A stretch of DNA of 64,000 nt, taken from positions 124,001 to 188,000 of the forward strand of contig NZ_JWLK01000005.1 of assembly GCF_000814005.1 (NCBI RefSeq), written 5' to 3'. This stretch comes from Ruegeria sp. ANG-S4. Lineage in GTDB: Bacteria; Pseudomonadota; Alphaproteobacteria; Rhodobacterales; Rhodobacteraceae. Shown here piece after piece: positions 28,021 to 36,107 of this stretch (position 1 is the first letter of the stretch; every line of letters begins with the position of its first letter). The position numbers were made by a program, and so were the translations under genes. The notes under the pieces are model-generated. The model had not been told where the DNA came from. It did not search any database and saw only the letters and a list, made by a program, of their open reading frames with translations.

Positions 28021-28048
28021 ACCGGTCAGGTTGACCGGTTCTCTTGTT
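28021..28048 (+). promoter_or_regulatory. Hairpin in acpP leader (attenuator-like)
   Basis: ACCGGTCA-ggt-TGACCGGT (8 bp) followed by a pyrimidine-rich TCTCTTGTTTC, just 12 nt after the predicted start site. It could be a partial terminator or a 5' stabiliser of the abundant acpP mRNA. Confidence 0.45.
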
Positions 28049-28156
28049 TCCCGGGTAGCCGGGACCCAAACCGCCCGGAAAGGGCAAATCAAGGCCACCC
28101 CGCGCGGGCATGGGCAGAACCGGGCAGACCGCCCTGAAAAGGAATGAGGAATAGAC

Positions 28157-28390
28157 ATGAGCGACGTCGCAGATCGCGTAAAAAAGATCGTTGTTGAGCA
28201 CCTGGGTGTAGAAGAAGACAAGGTAGCCGAAAACGCTTCCTTCATCGATGATCTGGGTGCGGACAGCCTGGACACCGTTGAACTGGTTATGGCCTTCGAA
28301 GAAGAGTTCGGCATCGAAATTCCCGATGACGCAGCCGAAACCATCCAAACCTTTGGCGACGCCGTCAAGTTCATCACCGAAGCGTCCTGA
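28157..28390 (+). CDS. acpP: Acyl carrier protein
   Basis: 77 residues. Phosphopantetheine attachment at Ser37 in [12 protein letters not shown]; the acidic helix II and [19 protein letters not shown] are canonical. Carries acyl chains for fatty-acid and lipid synthesis and is also the acyl donor for LuxI-type synthases such as the one in this window. Confidence 0.97.
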   Translation: MSDVADRVKKIVVEHLGVEEDKVAENASFIDDLGADSLDTVELVMAFEEEFGIEIPDDAAETIQTFGDAVKFITEAS

Positions 28391-28409
28391 TCGCTTTGAA
28401 TTCATAAAA

Positions 28410-28446
28410 AACGGCGCTTCCGGGCAACGGAGGCGCCGTTTTTTTG
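28410..28446 (+). terminator. Terminator after acpP
   Basis: 12-bp stem ACGGCGCTTCCG / CGGAGGCGCCGT (one G-U), loop ggcaa, followed by seven T. Confidence 0.9.
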
Positions 28447-28527
28447 TGTTTTGCCCAATTTCACGCTTGCGTGCTGCAAAAGGTGTTCGCACTTTTGTCT
28501 CGAGGCACATTCCGAGCGGGCAAGGGC

Positions 28528-29067
28528 ATGATAAGATCCACCCCGATGATCAACACGGCGCGATTGACGCTGTGTGCAATGCGACCCGAGGACTTTGATC
28601 GGTTTGCAGAGATTTGGCGCGACCCCGAGGTCGTCCGCCATGTTGGCGGGACGCCGCGTACGCGGGGTGAGGCTTGGGACTCGTTTCTGCGCAATGCTGG
28701 CCATTGGCAAATGACCGGCTTTGGGCAATGGGCCGTGGTGCTTCAGTCGAATCGCAAATTGATTGGTCAGGCCGGGTTCTTTTTCGGGAACCGGAGTCTT
28801 GGGTCCGATTTTGACTCGTTCCCCGAGGCCGGTTGGGTCCTGGCACCCGAAGGCCAGGGCCAAGGGTATGGATTTGAAGCCGCCCAAGCGGCGCATGACT
28901 GGTTTGATCGCGTGATCCCCGGACCGCTGGTCGCGTTGATTGACGCGGGCAATACCGTTTCGCAAAAGCTGGCAGCCAAGCTTGGCTATTCGCTGCTGCG
29001 TGAGGCGGAATACCGCGACACTCCTGTGCATTTGTTTCGAAGAAACGGGCCACCGGCGCGGGTGTGA
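28528..29067 (+). CDS. GNAT-family acetyltransferase
   Basis: About 179 residues (or 173 from the ATG at 28546). RLTLCAMRPEDFDRFAEIWRDPEVVRHVGG, GWVLAPEGQGQGYGFEAAQAAHDWFD (the acetyl-CoA loop Q/R-x-x-G-x-G/A) and IDAGNTVSQKLAAKLGY mark a RimJ/RimL-like member of GNAT. The substrate, possibly a ribosomal or antibiotic amine, is unknown. It sits between acpP and a HisA-like gene, interrupting the fab cluster. Confidence 0.75.
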   Translation: MIRSTPMINTARLTLCAMRPEDFDRFAEIWRDPEVVRHVGGTPRTRGEAWDSFLRNAGHWQMTGFGQWAVVLQSNRKLIGQAGFFFGNRSLGSDFDSFPEAGWVLAPEGQGQGYGFEAAQAAHDWFDRVIPGPLVALIDAGNTVSQKLAAKLGYSLLREAEYRDTPVHLFRRNGPPARV

Positions 29068-29190
29068 AACGCGTTTATCTTTGCGATGCCGCAAATCGAC
29101 CGTTGGATGCCGAAACTGGTGGAATCACCGGTTCGGTCGCAGTGTATGTTATCATGGATTTCCAGAGCGATTGAGCGGAGGAGCAAGCTC

Positions 29191-29934
29191 ATGAGGATTT
29201 ACCCCACGATGGAATTGCAGAACGGTCGTTGTGTCACATTGGACAAAGGCCGTTTAAACGATGCGATGATTTGGCATGTGGATCCTGTCGAAACGGCGCG
29301 CAGCTGGGCCGCTGCCGGTGCCGAGTGGATGCACCTGACCGACTTTGACGCAATCGAGGGACGCGACACCAATGCCGCGCTGGTCGAAGAAATCATTCGC
29401 AGCGCAGAGATTCCCGTGCAACTGGCAGGCGGCATGCGGACCCGCGAACAGGTCACGCATTGGATTGACAAAGGCGCCGGGCGCATTGTCATCGGTACTT
29501 TGGCCGCATGGGACCCGAATCTGGTCAAGGAATTGGCAAAGCTCTACCCCGATCAGATCGTTTTGGCTGTGGATGTCTGGCAAGGTCTGGTCATGACGGA
29601 AGGCTGGCGCACCCAAAGCGCCTTTACTCCGGAAGCTTTCATTGACGCTTTTGCGGGCATTCCATTCGCTGCGATCCTGATCACTGACATCGACAGTGAC
29701 ATGGAAGACGTCGAGGCGCAGCTTGGTCTGATCTCGGGGTTGGCACAGCATTCCCGGACACCGATTGTTGCAAGCGGGGTTGTGCGTAAAGCGGATGATG
29801 TTTCACGCCTTGCCTACATCCCCAACATCGCTGGGGCGCTGGTCGGGCGTGCGTTGTTCCGTAAAACGGTGGATCTGAAAGAGGCGCTGGATATGGCGCA
29901 GGCCGCGCATGAGCCTGTGGCGCAGTTCCAGTAA
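29191..29934 (+). CDS. HisA-like TIM-barrel protein (divergent paralogue)
   Basis: 247 residues. The barrel phosphate loops are clear (LAGGMRTREQV, IVIGTLAAWDP, ASGVVRKADDV, ALVGRALF) and the second catalytic acid, Asp128 in LAVDVWQGLVMTEGW, is present. The first catalytic acid, Asp8 in the usual PAIDL, is Glu here (PTMEL). True HisA converts ProFAR to PRFAR in histidine synthesis. There are no other his genes nearby, so this is probably a paralogue with altered activity. GGAGGAG precedes the ATG. Whether it still isomerises ProFAR is unknown. Confidence 0.7.
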   Translation: MRIYPTMELQNGRCVTLDKGRLNDAMIWHVDPVETARSWAAAGAEWMHLTDFDAIEGRDTNAALVEEIIRSAEIPVQLAGGMRTREQVTHWIDKGAGRIVIGTLAAWDPNLVKELAKLYPDQIVLAVDVWQGLVMTEGWRTQSAFTPEAFIDAFAGIPFAAILITDIDSDMEDVEAQLGLISGLAQHSRTPIVASGVVRKADDVSRLAYIPNIAGALVGRALFRKTVDLKEALDMAQAAHEPVAQFQ

Positions 29935-29954
29935 TTCGGTCTAATGCTCGGCAA

Positions 29955-29987
29955 AACCGCCCCGACGCCGAACGCAACGGGGCGGTT
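29955..29987. terminator. Hairpin after HisA-like gene
   Basis: AACCGCCCCG / CGGGGCGGTT, 10-bp stem with a 13-nt loop. No good U-tract on the plus strand, so termination is likely but not certain. Confidence 0.45.
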
Positions 29988-30131
29988 CATTGATTTCCAA
30001 CATCGATTTTTCAAGTTTGCACAAAAATTGGCGGCGGGATGCCGACGCGGAACATGCCGTTGCTCTTGCCCCCGGCCCCCGGGGCGGGGTATGCACGGTT
30101 CTCATAACAGGAAGCAGGCAAGAGGCACTTC

Positions 30132-31397
30132 ATGCGCAGAGTCGTTGTAACCGGTCTGGGATTGGTCACTCCGTTGGCCAGCGGAGTAGAAGAAACCTGG
30201 TCGCGGCTGTTGGACGGAGAATCCGGCGCGGGCCCGATCACGCTGTTTGATGCCGAAGCAAGCGGGGTCACTACGACCTATGCATGTGAGGTTCCACGCG
30301 GTGATGGCAGCAATGGGACATTCAATCCGGATGATTGGATGGCCCCGAAAGAGCAGCGAAAAATCGAGGATTTCATCCTTTATTCCATCGCCGCAGCCGA
30401 GATGGCCTGTAAGGATGCGAACTGGCTGCCCGAGGGTGAAGATGAACGTGAGCGGACCGGTGTTTTGATCGGATCCGGTATTGGTGGACTGGGTTCGATT
30501 GCGGATACGGCCAATTTGATCCGCGACAAAGGCCCGCGTCGTGTTTCGCCGTTCTTTATCCCCGGTGCGCTGATCAATCTGGCGTCGGGTCAAGTATCTA
30601 TCCGGTTTGGGTTCAAGGGCCCAAACCATTCGGTTGTGACGGCCTGTTCGACCGGTGCGCATGCGATTGGCGATGCCAGCCGTATCATCCGCGCGGGTGA
30701 TGCGGATGTGATGATCGCTGGCGGTGGCGAAGGGTGCATCTGCGAAATCGGGATTGCCGGGTTCAACGCCTGCAAAGCGTTGTCGACCAAATACGCTGAC
30801 AATCCAAAGGCAGCCAGCCGCCCCTATGACGTTGATCGCGATGGCTTTGTCATGGGCGAGGGCGCAGGCATTGTCGTACTGGAGGACTACGAACACGCCA
30901 AGGCGCGTGGGGCGAAGATTTACGCCGAGGTTCTGGGCTATGGCATGTCCGGCGACGCCTACCACATCACAGCGCCTTCCGAGGATGGCGATGGCGCGGA
31001 ACGCTCGATGAAGGCCGCATTGCGCAGCGCGGGATTGGAACCAAAGGATCTGGATTACATCAACGCGCACGGCACGTCGACCATGGCCGATACCATCGAG
31101 TTGGGCGCCGTGGAGCGTTTGCTTGGTGAACATGCTGGAAACGCGACGATGACGTCGACCAAGTCCGCGACCGGTCACCTTTTGGGAGCCGCCGGTGCGA
31201 TCGAGGCGATCTTTTCGATCCTTGCCATTCGTGATCAGGTGGCTCCACCGACCATCAATCTGGACAATCCGGCTGTTGAAACGCCGATCGACCTGGCTCC
31301 GAACGAGAAACGTGAGCGTGAAATCAACGTGGCACTGTCAAATTCGTTCGGATTTGGTGGCACCAATGCAAGCGTGATCTTCGGAAAGGCCAGTTAA
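30132..31397 (+). CDS. fabF: 3-oxoacyl-ACP synthase II
   Basis: 421 residues. Catalytic triad in place: Cys172 in VVTACSTGAHAIGD, His313 in NAHGTSTMADT and His349 in KSATGHLLGAAGAIEA; SFGFGGTNAS closes the fold. It condenses malonyl-ACP with acyl-ACP and controls unsaturated chain length. The stop codon touches the start of mltG. Confidence 0.96.
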   Translation: MRRVVVTGLGLVTPLASGVEETWSRLLDGESGAGPITLFDAEASGVTTTYACEVPRGDGSNGTFNPDDWMAPKEQRKIEDFILYSIAAAEMACKDANWLPEGEDERERTGVLIGSGIGGLGSIADTANLIRDKGPRRVSPFFIPGALINLASGQVSIRFGFKGPNHSVVTACSTGAHAIGDASRIIRAGDADVMIAGGGEGCICEIGIAGFNACKALSTKYADNPKAASRPYDVDRDGFVMGEGAGIVVLEDYEHAKARGAKIYAEVLGYGMSGDAYHITAPSEDGDGAERSMKAALRSAGLEPKDLDYINAHGTSTMADTIELGAVERLLGEHAGNATMTSTKSATGHLLGAAGAIEAIFSILAIRDQVAPPTINLDNPAVETPIDLAPNEKREREINVALSNSFGFGGTNASVIFGKAS

Positions 31398-32555
31398 ATG
31401 TGGCGCGCACTGGCTTCGAACATGCTGACCATTCTGGTGGTCGGCCTGTTTCTGATGGGCGGTCTGATCCTTTGGGGGCAATCCCAGTACAAGTCGGACG
31501 GCCCGCTTGAAACCGCCATTTGTCTGCGTGTGGAAAGCGGGTCAAACATGACCCGCGTCAGTCGCGAGCTTGAGGACCAAGGCGCGGTCAGCAGCGCGAC
31601 GCTGTTCCGGATGGCCGCGGACTATACCGACAAGTCTCAGCAGTTGAAGGCGGGCAGCTTTCTGGTGCGCGAAGGCGCGTCGATGGAGCAGATCATCGAC
31701 GACATCACCAAAAGCGGCGCAAGCACCTGCGGGACCGAGATTGAGTACCGCATCGGTGTGACCCGCACGCAGGCGCGGGTGCGAGAGCTGGATCCGGCGA
31801 CGTTGGACTTTGTCGACATTGCCGAGTTCGAAGTGGGCACCGATGACACCCCGGACGTCTATGGACAAAAGCGAAATGAAGCTGACACCCGGTATCGCAT
31901 CTCGCTGGCCGAAGGTGTCACAAGTTGGCAGGTCGTTGAGGCATTGAAATCCGCGGATTTCCTGGGCGGTGAAGTCGCAGAGATACCTGCCGAAGGTATG
32001 TTGGCCCCCGACAGTTACGAGGTTTCTTCCGGCGATGACCGAAACGCGGTTTTGAACGACATGCAGGAGAAACAGCAGCTGCGTATCAACGCGGTTTGGG
32101 AAGCGCGGCAGGACGGGTTGCCCTTGGAGAACCCGGAAGAGATGCTGATCCTCGCCTCGATCATCGAAAAGGAAACCGGTGTTCCGGAAGAACGCGGGCA
32201 GGTGGCCAGTGTCTTTGTAAACCGCCTGAATCAGGGTATGAAACTGCAAACGGACCCGACTGTGATCTATGGTGTCACCAAGGGGCGCGGTGCGCTGGGT
32301 CGTGGGTTGCGTCGCAGTGAGCTAAACCGGCCAACGCCATGGAATACATACCAGATCGATGGATTGCCGCCGACTCCGATTGCAAATCCGGGCCTTGCCA
32401 GCCTTGAGGCTGCTGTCGCACCGGACAACACTGATTTTGTGTTCTTTGTAGCAGACGGGACCGGAGGCCATGCTTTCGCAGAGACGCTGCAGGAGCATAA
32501 TCGCAACGTTGCGAAGTGGCGCGAGATCGAGGCTGAGCGAAACTCGGGCAACTGA
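31398..32555 (+). CDS. mltG: Endolytic murein transglycosylase MltG
   Basis: 385 residues: one N-terminal membrane anchor (MWRALASNMLTILVVGLFLMGGLILWG), a LysM-like region, then the YceG/MltG catalytic core with ILASIIEKETGVPEERGQVASVFVNRL and QTDPTVIYG. It cuts nascent glycan strands in the inner-membrane-proximal layer. The ATG starts on the base after the fabF stop, so the two are co-transcribed. fabF-mltG neighbouring is common in proteobacteria. Confidence 0.93.
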   Translation: MWRALASNMLTILVVGLFLMGGLILWGQSQYKSDGPLETAICLRVESGSNMTRVSRELEDQGAVSSATLFRMAADYTDKSQQLKAGSFLVREGASMEQIIDDITKSGASTCGTEIEYRIGVTRTQARVRELDPATLDFVDIAEFEVGTDDTPDVYGQKRNEADTRYRISLAEGVTSWQVVEALKSADFLGGEVAEIPAEGMLAPDSYEVSSGDDRNAVLNDMQEKQQLRINAVWEARQDGLPLENPEEMLILASIIEKETGVPEERGQVASVFVNRLNQGMKLQTDPTVIYGVTKGRGALGRGLRRSELNRPTPWNTYQIDGLPPTPIANPGLASLEAAVAPDNTDFVFFVADGTGGHAFAETLQEHNRNVAKWREIEAERNSGN

Positions 32556-32572
32556 GTATCGCGGGTCGAAAG

Positions 32573-32606
32573 GAAACGGCGGGCTTGAGGCCCGCCGTTT
32601 CTTTTT
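32573..32606. terminator. Bidirectional terminator mltG/DEAD-box gene
   Basis: Perfect 12-bp stem GAAACGGCGGGC-ttgag-GCCCGCCGTTTC followed by TTTTT. Confidence 0.92.
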
Positions 32607-32609
32607 AGT

Positions 32610-33872
32610 TCAAGCTGCGGGTCGCCGACGGGGACGCCGACGCCTGTGCCCTTGCGGTTTGGCGCTGTTGGCGTTGTGGTGTGGTTTTGGTCCACGACGT
32701 CGTTGGTTCGAGCGGCGGGCCGGCTTCTTGGGCTCTGCAAATTCCGGCATTTCACCGCTGGCGACGGGAATCTCGATCTTCATCAGTTTCTGGATTTGAC
32801 GCAGCTGATCGACCTCGTCTGGGGCGCAGAAGGCGATCGCCTCACCCTCGCGACCCGCTCGGGCGGTTCTGCCAATGCGATGGACATAGTTGTCTGGTAC
32901 TTCGGGCAGGTCGTAATTGACGACGTAAGCCACGCCGGGGATGTCGATCCCGCGCGCCGCAACGTCAGTTGCCACCAGCACGTTGACCTCTCCGGCGCGA
33001 AAGGCCTTGATGGCGCGATCACGCTGACCCTGGCTTTTGTTGCCATGGATCGAAGCTGCGTTGAAGCCGTCCGCGACTAGACCTTTCATCAACTTTTCCG
33101 CGCCGTGTTTGGTTCGCGAGAAAACCAGGGTCAGTGCTTCCGGATCCGCCGACAGAAGTTCGCGCAATTTACCCGGTTTTTCAGGGCGGCTGAGGAAGTG
33201 AACCGACTGGGTAATCTTGTCCGCGGCTTTGCCGGGAGGCGCGACTTGGACGCGTTGCGGGTTGTTCAGATAGGCTTGGCTGAGCTCTTCCATTTGCTTT
33301 GGCATGGTCGCAGAGAACAGCATCGTCTGGCGGGGTGTCCCAAGCGCGGGTGCGATTTTGCGCAGCGCGTGGATGAAGCCGAGGTCCAGCATTTGGTCGG
33401 CTTCATCCAATACCAGATGACGAACCGAGCTGAGGTCGACGGCCTTCCGCTCCATCAGGTCGATCAGGCGACCGGGGGTGGCGACAAGGATGTCGGTGCC
33501 ACGCGACAGGAACATGATCTGCTTGTTGATCGATTGTCCGCCAACCACTGTCGCAACCCGCAGTTTTGTCTTTGTCGTCAGATTGCGAAGATTGTCCGCA
33601 ATCTGGTTGACGAGTTCTCGGGTCGGGGCAAGGATCAACGCCTTGACCGTTTTGGGGGCCGGTTTGCCCGGTTGCGCAAGCAGATGATCAATCAGAGGCA
33701 AACCAAATGCTAGCGTTTTGCCGGTGCCGGTTTGCGCCAAACCCAGAACATCGTGGCCGTTCAGAGCCAGCGGAATCGCCTGGTTTTGAATCGGCGTGGG
33801 TTGCGTGAAGTTGGCGCGTTTGAGCGCATCGTTCAAAGCCGGCGCAAGGCCGAGCATGTCGAAATCGAACAC
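32610..33872 (-). CDS. DEAD-box RNA helicase (RhlE-like)
   Basis: 420 residues, GTG start at 33872 with AAGGA 8 nt upstream. All helicase motifs are present: Q-motif FTQPTPIQNQAIP, I AQTGTGKT, Ia PTRELVNQI, II DEADQMLD, III SAT, IV-VI including HGNKSQGQRDRAI, DVAARGIDIPGV and HRIGRTARAG. The C-terminal tail is rich in Arg/Pro and suits RNA binding. RhlE-type helicases act in ribosome assembly and mRNA decay, often in cold. The gene has a leader of up to 190 nt. Confidence 0.9.
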   Translation of the reverse strand: MFDFDMLGLAPALNDALKRANFTQPTPIQNQAIPLALNGHDVLGLAQTGTGKTLAFGLPLIDHLLAQPGKPAPKTVKALILAPTRELVNQIADNLRNLTTKTKLRVATVVGGQSINKQIMFLSRGTDILVATPGRLIDLMERKAVDLSSVRHLVLDEADQMLDLGFIHALRKIAPALGTPRQTMLFSATMPKQMEELSQAYLNNPQRVQVAPPGKAADKITQSVHFLSRPEKPGKLRELLSADPEALTLVFSRTKHGAEKLMKGLVADGFNAASIHGNKSQGQRDRAIKAFRAGEVNVLVATDVAARGIDIPGVAYVVNYDLPEVPDNYVHRIGRTARAGREGEAIAFCAPDEVDQLRQIQKLMKIEIPVASGEMPEFAEPKKPARRSNQRRRGPKPHHNANSAKPQGHRRRRPRRRPAA

Positions 33873-34193
33873 TTATCAATCCTTTTGGGTCCGGGACGCG
33901 CATTCGCCACGGAAAACGAGAGGGCACGCTTGTGGCGCACCTTGGGTGGGTTCTGCGAAGCCTCGGGACGTATCGGCGATTCCGCTACGTCTGGCCGTCG
34001 CATCAAGAACCCTGCGTGAAGGGGAACTGGAGAGAGTTTGGCGCTTTGGGATCGGGACCAGCCCGAAAAAGTCACGCATCAGCGCCGTGGTTTTCGGGGC
34101 TGATGCGCCTTCGCGGGCAGTTTGTCAAGCGGCGGTTCACATAAAGGATGGAAATACCGCTGATTAGCGTGAAAACACCGTTGGGCCCTCAGG
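33873..34193. other. 321-bp gap between phhA and the helicase
   Basis: Both flanking genes point left. The right part holds the phhA terminator (34066-34107). The remaining ~190 nt should contain the helicase promoter and leader. No coding frame or repeat is convincing here. Confidence 0.6.
34066..34107 (-). terminator. Terminator after phhA
   Basis: On the minus strand a 9-bp stem CGCATCAGC / GCTGATGCG is followed, after GTGAC, by TTTTT. Confidence 0.75.
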
Positions 34194-34994
34194 TTATTCG
34201 GCGGCGGTCATCTTTGGTGGGAACTTGTTTGGTAAAAGACCCAACGCGCGCGCTTGCCTTATGTCGGACAAGAGATCACGTTCTGCCGCGGCAAACAGTT
34301 CTTCCGTATCATCCAAGACAAAATACCCCATCTGGTGCATGTCGATCCTATACGGCGTGCGCAGGATGGTCAGAATGTCGAATGGATCCCGACCGGGAAC
34401 ATTACTGGTCACTGAATAGACAAGCTCTGTCGGAGATGATGCAAGACCGGACCCGAGCGCCTTGATCTGTCCGTCCTGTCGGCGCAATCCAAATTCTATC
34501 GAGAACCAATAAAGCCGGATCAGCCACGCGTAGTCTGATGCCTCAGCGCGGGCGCCGGCCTTGCCGATCGCATGGCTGAATGCCGCGAAGCGGGGATCGC
34601 TGAGCAACGGAGTATGCCCGAAAATCTCGTGAAAGATGTCAGGTTCTTCTATGTAGTCAAAGTCTTCCCGGGACCGGATGAAAGAGGCTGCAGGAAAAAT
34701 CCGATCTGCCAGCATGCCGAAGAATTGTTTGAAGCCGATCAAGGCGGGCACAGGTTGTACACGCCAACCTGTCATGTCCAACAGGCGTTCAGAGATGTCC
34801 GCGCAGGACGGAACTTGATGCTTCGGCAGGTCCAAACGGGCCAGCCCGTCCAGATATTCGTCGGCCATGTAATTGTGAATGTTCTGCTCTTGCGCCGCGT
34901 AGAGATCTGCCCAAACTGCATCTTCTTCAGCTGAGTAATCTATGTGGCCTCGGGCATCGGCCTTTTTCGCGGTGTATTTGGTCGACTTGGGCAT
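34194..34994 (-). CDS. phhA: Phenylalanine-4-hydroxylase
   Basis: 266 residues, single-domain bacterial form. The facial triad is complete: His122 and His127 in DIFHEIFGHTP and Glu167 in YWFSIEFGL. It hydroxylates phenylalanine to tyrosine using tetrahydropterin and oxygen, opening phenylalanine degradation. Divergent from an Lrp-type regulator, a common arrangement for phhA, so Lrp control by aromatic amino acids is likely. Confidence 0.94.
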   Translation of the reverse strand: MPKSTKYTAKKADARGHIDYSAEEDAVWADLYAAQEQNIHNYMADEYLDGLARLDLPKHQVPSCADISERLLDMTGWRVQPVPALIGFKQFFGMLADRIFPAASFIRSREDFDYIEEPDIFHEIFGHTPLLSDPRFAAFSHAIGKAGARAEASDYAWLIRLYWFSIEFGLRRQDGQIKALGSGLASSPTELVYSVTSNVPGRDPFDILTILRTPYRIDMHQMGYFVLDDTEELFAAAERDLLSDIRQARALGLLPNKFPPKMTAAE

Positions 34995-35102
34995 TACTGA
35001 TCTCCTTCTGCGACCATGTTATTCGCTTTCTTATGCAGTTTTCGTTTGAATTTCGCTGATTTTGCTGGAAAATTGAAAAATATGTTTCGGAAATGATGAA
35101 AT

Positions 35103-35570
35103 ATGAAAGAAAACCTTCAACCTCCTGATATTGCAATCCTGCGAGAGCTTCAGATCAGCGGGCGGCTTTCGATGCAGGAACTGGGCGAGCGGACAGGCCT
35201 GTCAGCGTCGCAATGCTGGCGGCGGGTCCGCGATCTGGAGGCTGCGGGCGTAGTGTCTGGGTATCGCGCTCAGGTCGCCGCCAAAGCCGTGGGTTTGAAT
35301 GCCATTGCCTATGTTCACGTCGCGCTACGCGATCATCAGGAGGAGAGCATCACGTCCTTCCTGCGCTTGGTCGAAACGGAACCACAGATTGTCGAGTGTG
35401 CCTCGATCACTGGTGACCATGACTTCATTCTCAAGGTTTACGCAAAGACGCCGGAAGATCTTGAAAACTTCATAATGCAGCGGCTTTTGAAATCGGGTCT
35501 GGTGCGCGATACCCGCAGCAATTTTGTGCTTCGACAGAACAAAACACGCGGCCCGTTGCCGATCATGTGA
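35103..35570 (+). CDS. Lrp/AsnC-family regulator
   Basis: 155 residues. N-terminal winged HTH (DIAILRELQISGRLSMQELGERTGLSASQCWRRVRDLEAAGVVSGYRA) and C-terminal RAM effector domain (ITGDHDFILKVYAKTPEDLENFIMQRLLKSGLVRDTRSNFVL) are typical. It probably senses an amino acid and regulates the adjacent divergent phhA. The 108-bp shared intergenic region is AT-rich, as Lrp sites often are. Confidence 0.88.
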   Translation: MKENLQPPDIAILRELQISGRLSMQELGERTGLSASQCWRRVRDLEAAGVVSGYRAQVAAKAVGLNAIAYVHVALRDHQEESITSFLRLVETEPQIVECASITGDHDFILKVYAKTPEDLENFIMQRLLKSGLVRDTRSNFVLRQNKTRGPLPIM

Positions 35571-35628
35571 TCTTAAGAAAATATTACGATTACAGCACGT
35601 TGCCCGTTGCGGAGTGTTGCGTGAAACG

Positions 35629-35657
35629 TTGACTTGGCGTGCGATTTTCCGTATAGG
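35629..35657 (+). promoter_or_regulatory. Near-consensus sigma-70 promoter before GTA gp1
   Basis: TTGACT, 17 nt, TATAGG. The predicted start is near 35664, about 100 nt before gp1. It survives although most of the GTA cluster downstream is gone. Confidence 0.65.
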
Positions 35658-35683
35658 TTGTGGCATGCTAGAAGAAGTGGGCA

Positions 35684-35714
35684 ACGGCCCCGGGGCGACC
35701 CGGTGGCCGTTTTT
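35684..35714 (+). terminator. Terminator-like hairpin in GTA leader
   Basis: ACGGCC-CCGGG-GCGA-CCCGG-t-GGCCGT followed by TTTTC: 11 paired bases closed by a GNRA-type loop. It would end a transcript of about 50 nt from the promoter just upstream, as an attenuator or a small RNA terminator. Confidence 0.65.
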
Positions 35715-35762
35715 CGTTTCTCTCGTGCGGAGAAAACTCACGCATGAGGTCAAAAAGCAAAC

Positions 35763-36107
35763 ATGACTTTGATTACCCCGGAAGAGCGGATTTCTCAGAC
35801 GGCTGACTTGTTGCAGTCCCTTGAAAGGTCCATTCGCGATCTGCGCCAAGCAGCAGAAGAACTGCGCCAGCAGATCGGAGCCGGGGAGGATGCAGATCTT
35901 GCCGGAACGGGCAAGCAACTGGGTCAGCTAGAGGGGCTGATCCGAAGTTGTCAGAAAGTGGAGACAAGCTTTGTCGAACAACATCACAGACAAGCCGGTA
36001 TCGCCCAAGGGGGCTATGCGCTCGACCTTGATCGGGCACGATCTGAGATCGGGTGCAGGTTGGCTCGCCTCCGCGCCTGCTGCGGTGCAAGACAGATTTC
36101 TGAGTGA
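35763..36107 (+). CDS. GTA gp1-like protein (small terminase-type)
   Basis: 114 residues. LQSLERSIRDLRQAAEELRQQI, LGQLEGLIRSCQKVETSFVEQHHRQAGIAQGGYALDLDRARSEIGCRLARLRAC match the first gene (g1) of RcGTA-type gene transfer agents, thought to be the small-terminase-like packaging partner. The gene looks intact. Its end overlaps the start of the terminase chimera by 92 nt, as in intact clusters. With the rest of the cluster missing, it is probably a relic without packaging function. Confidence 0.85.
   Translation: MTLITPEERISQTADLLQSLERSIRDLRQAAEELRQQIGAGEDADLAGTGKQLGQLEGLIRSCQKVETSFVEQHHRQAGIAQGGYALDLDRARSEIGCRLARLRACCGARQISE

Noticed and set aside
29247..29258. GTTTAAAC in the HisA-like gene as a third pdh/lpd operator
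   Set aside because: It lacks the 4-nt spacer and the TAGTTTA arms, and it lies within a coding sequence.
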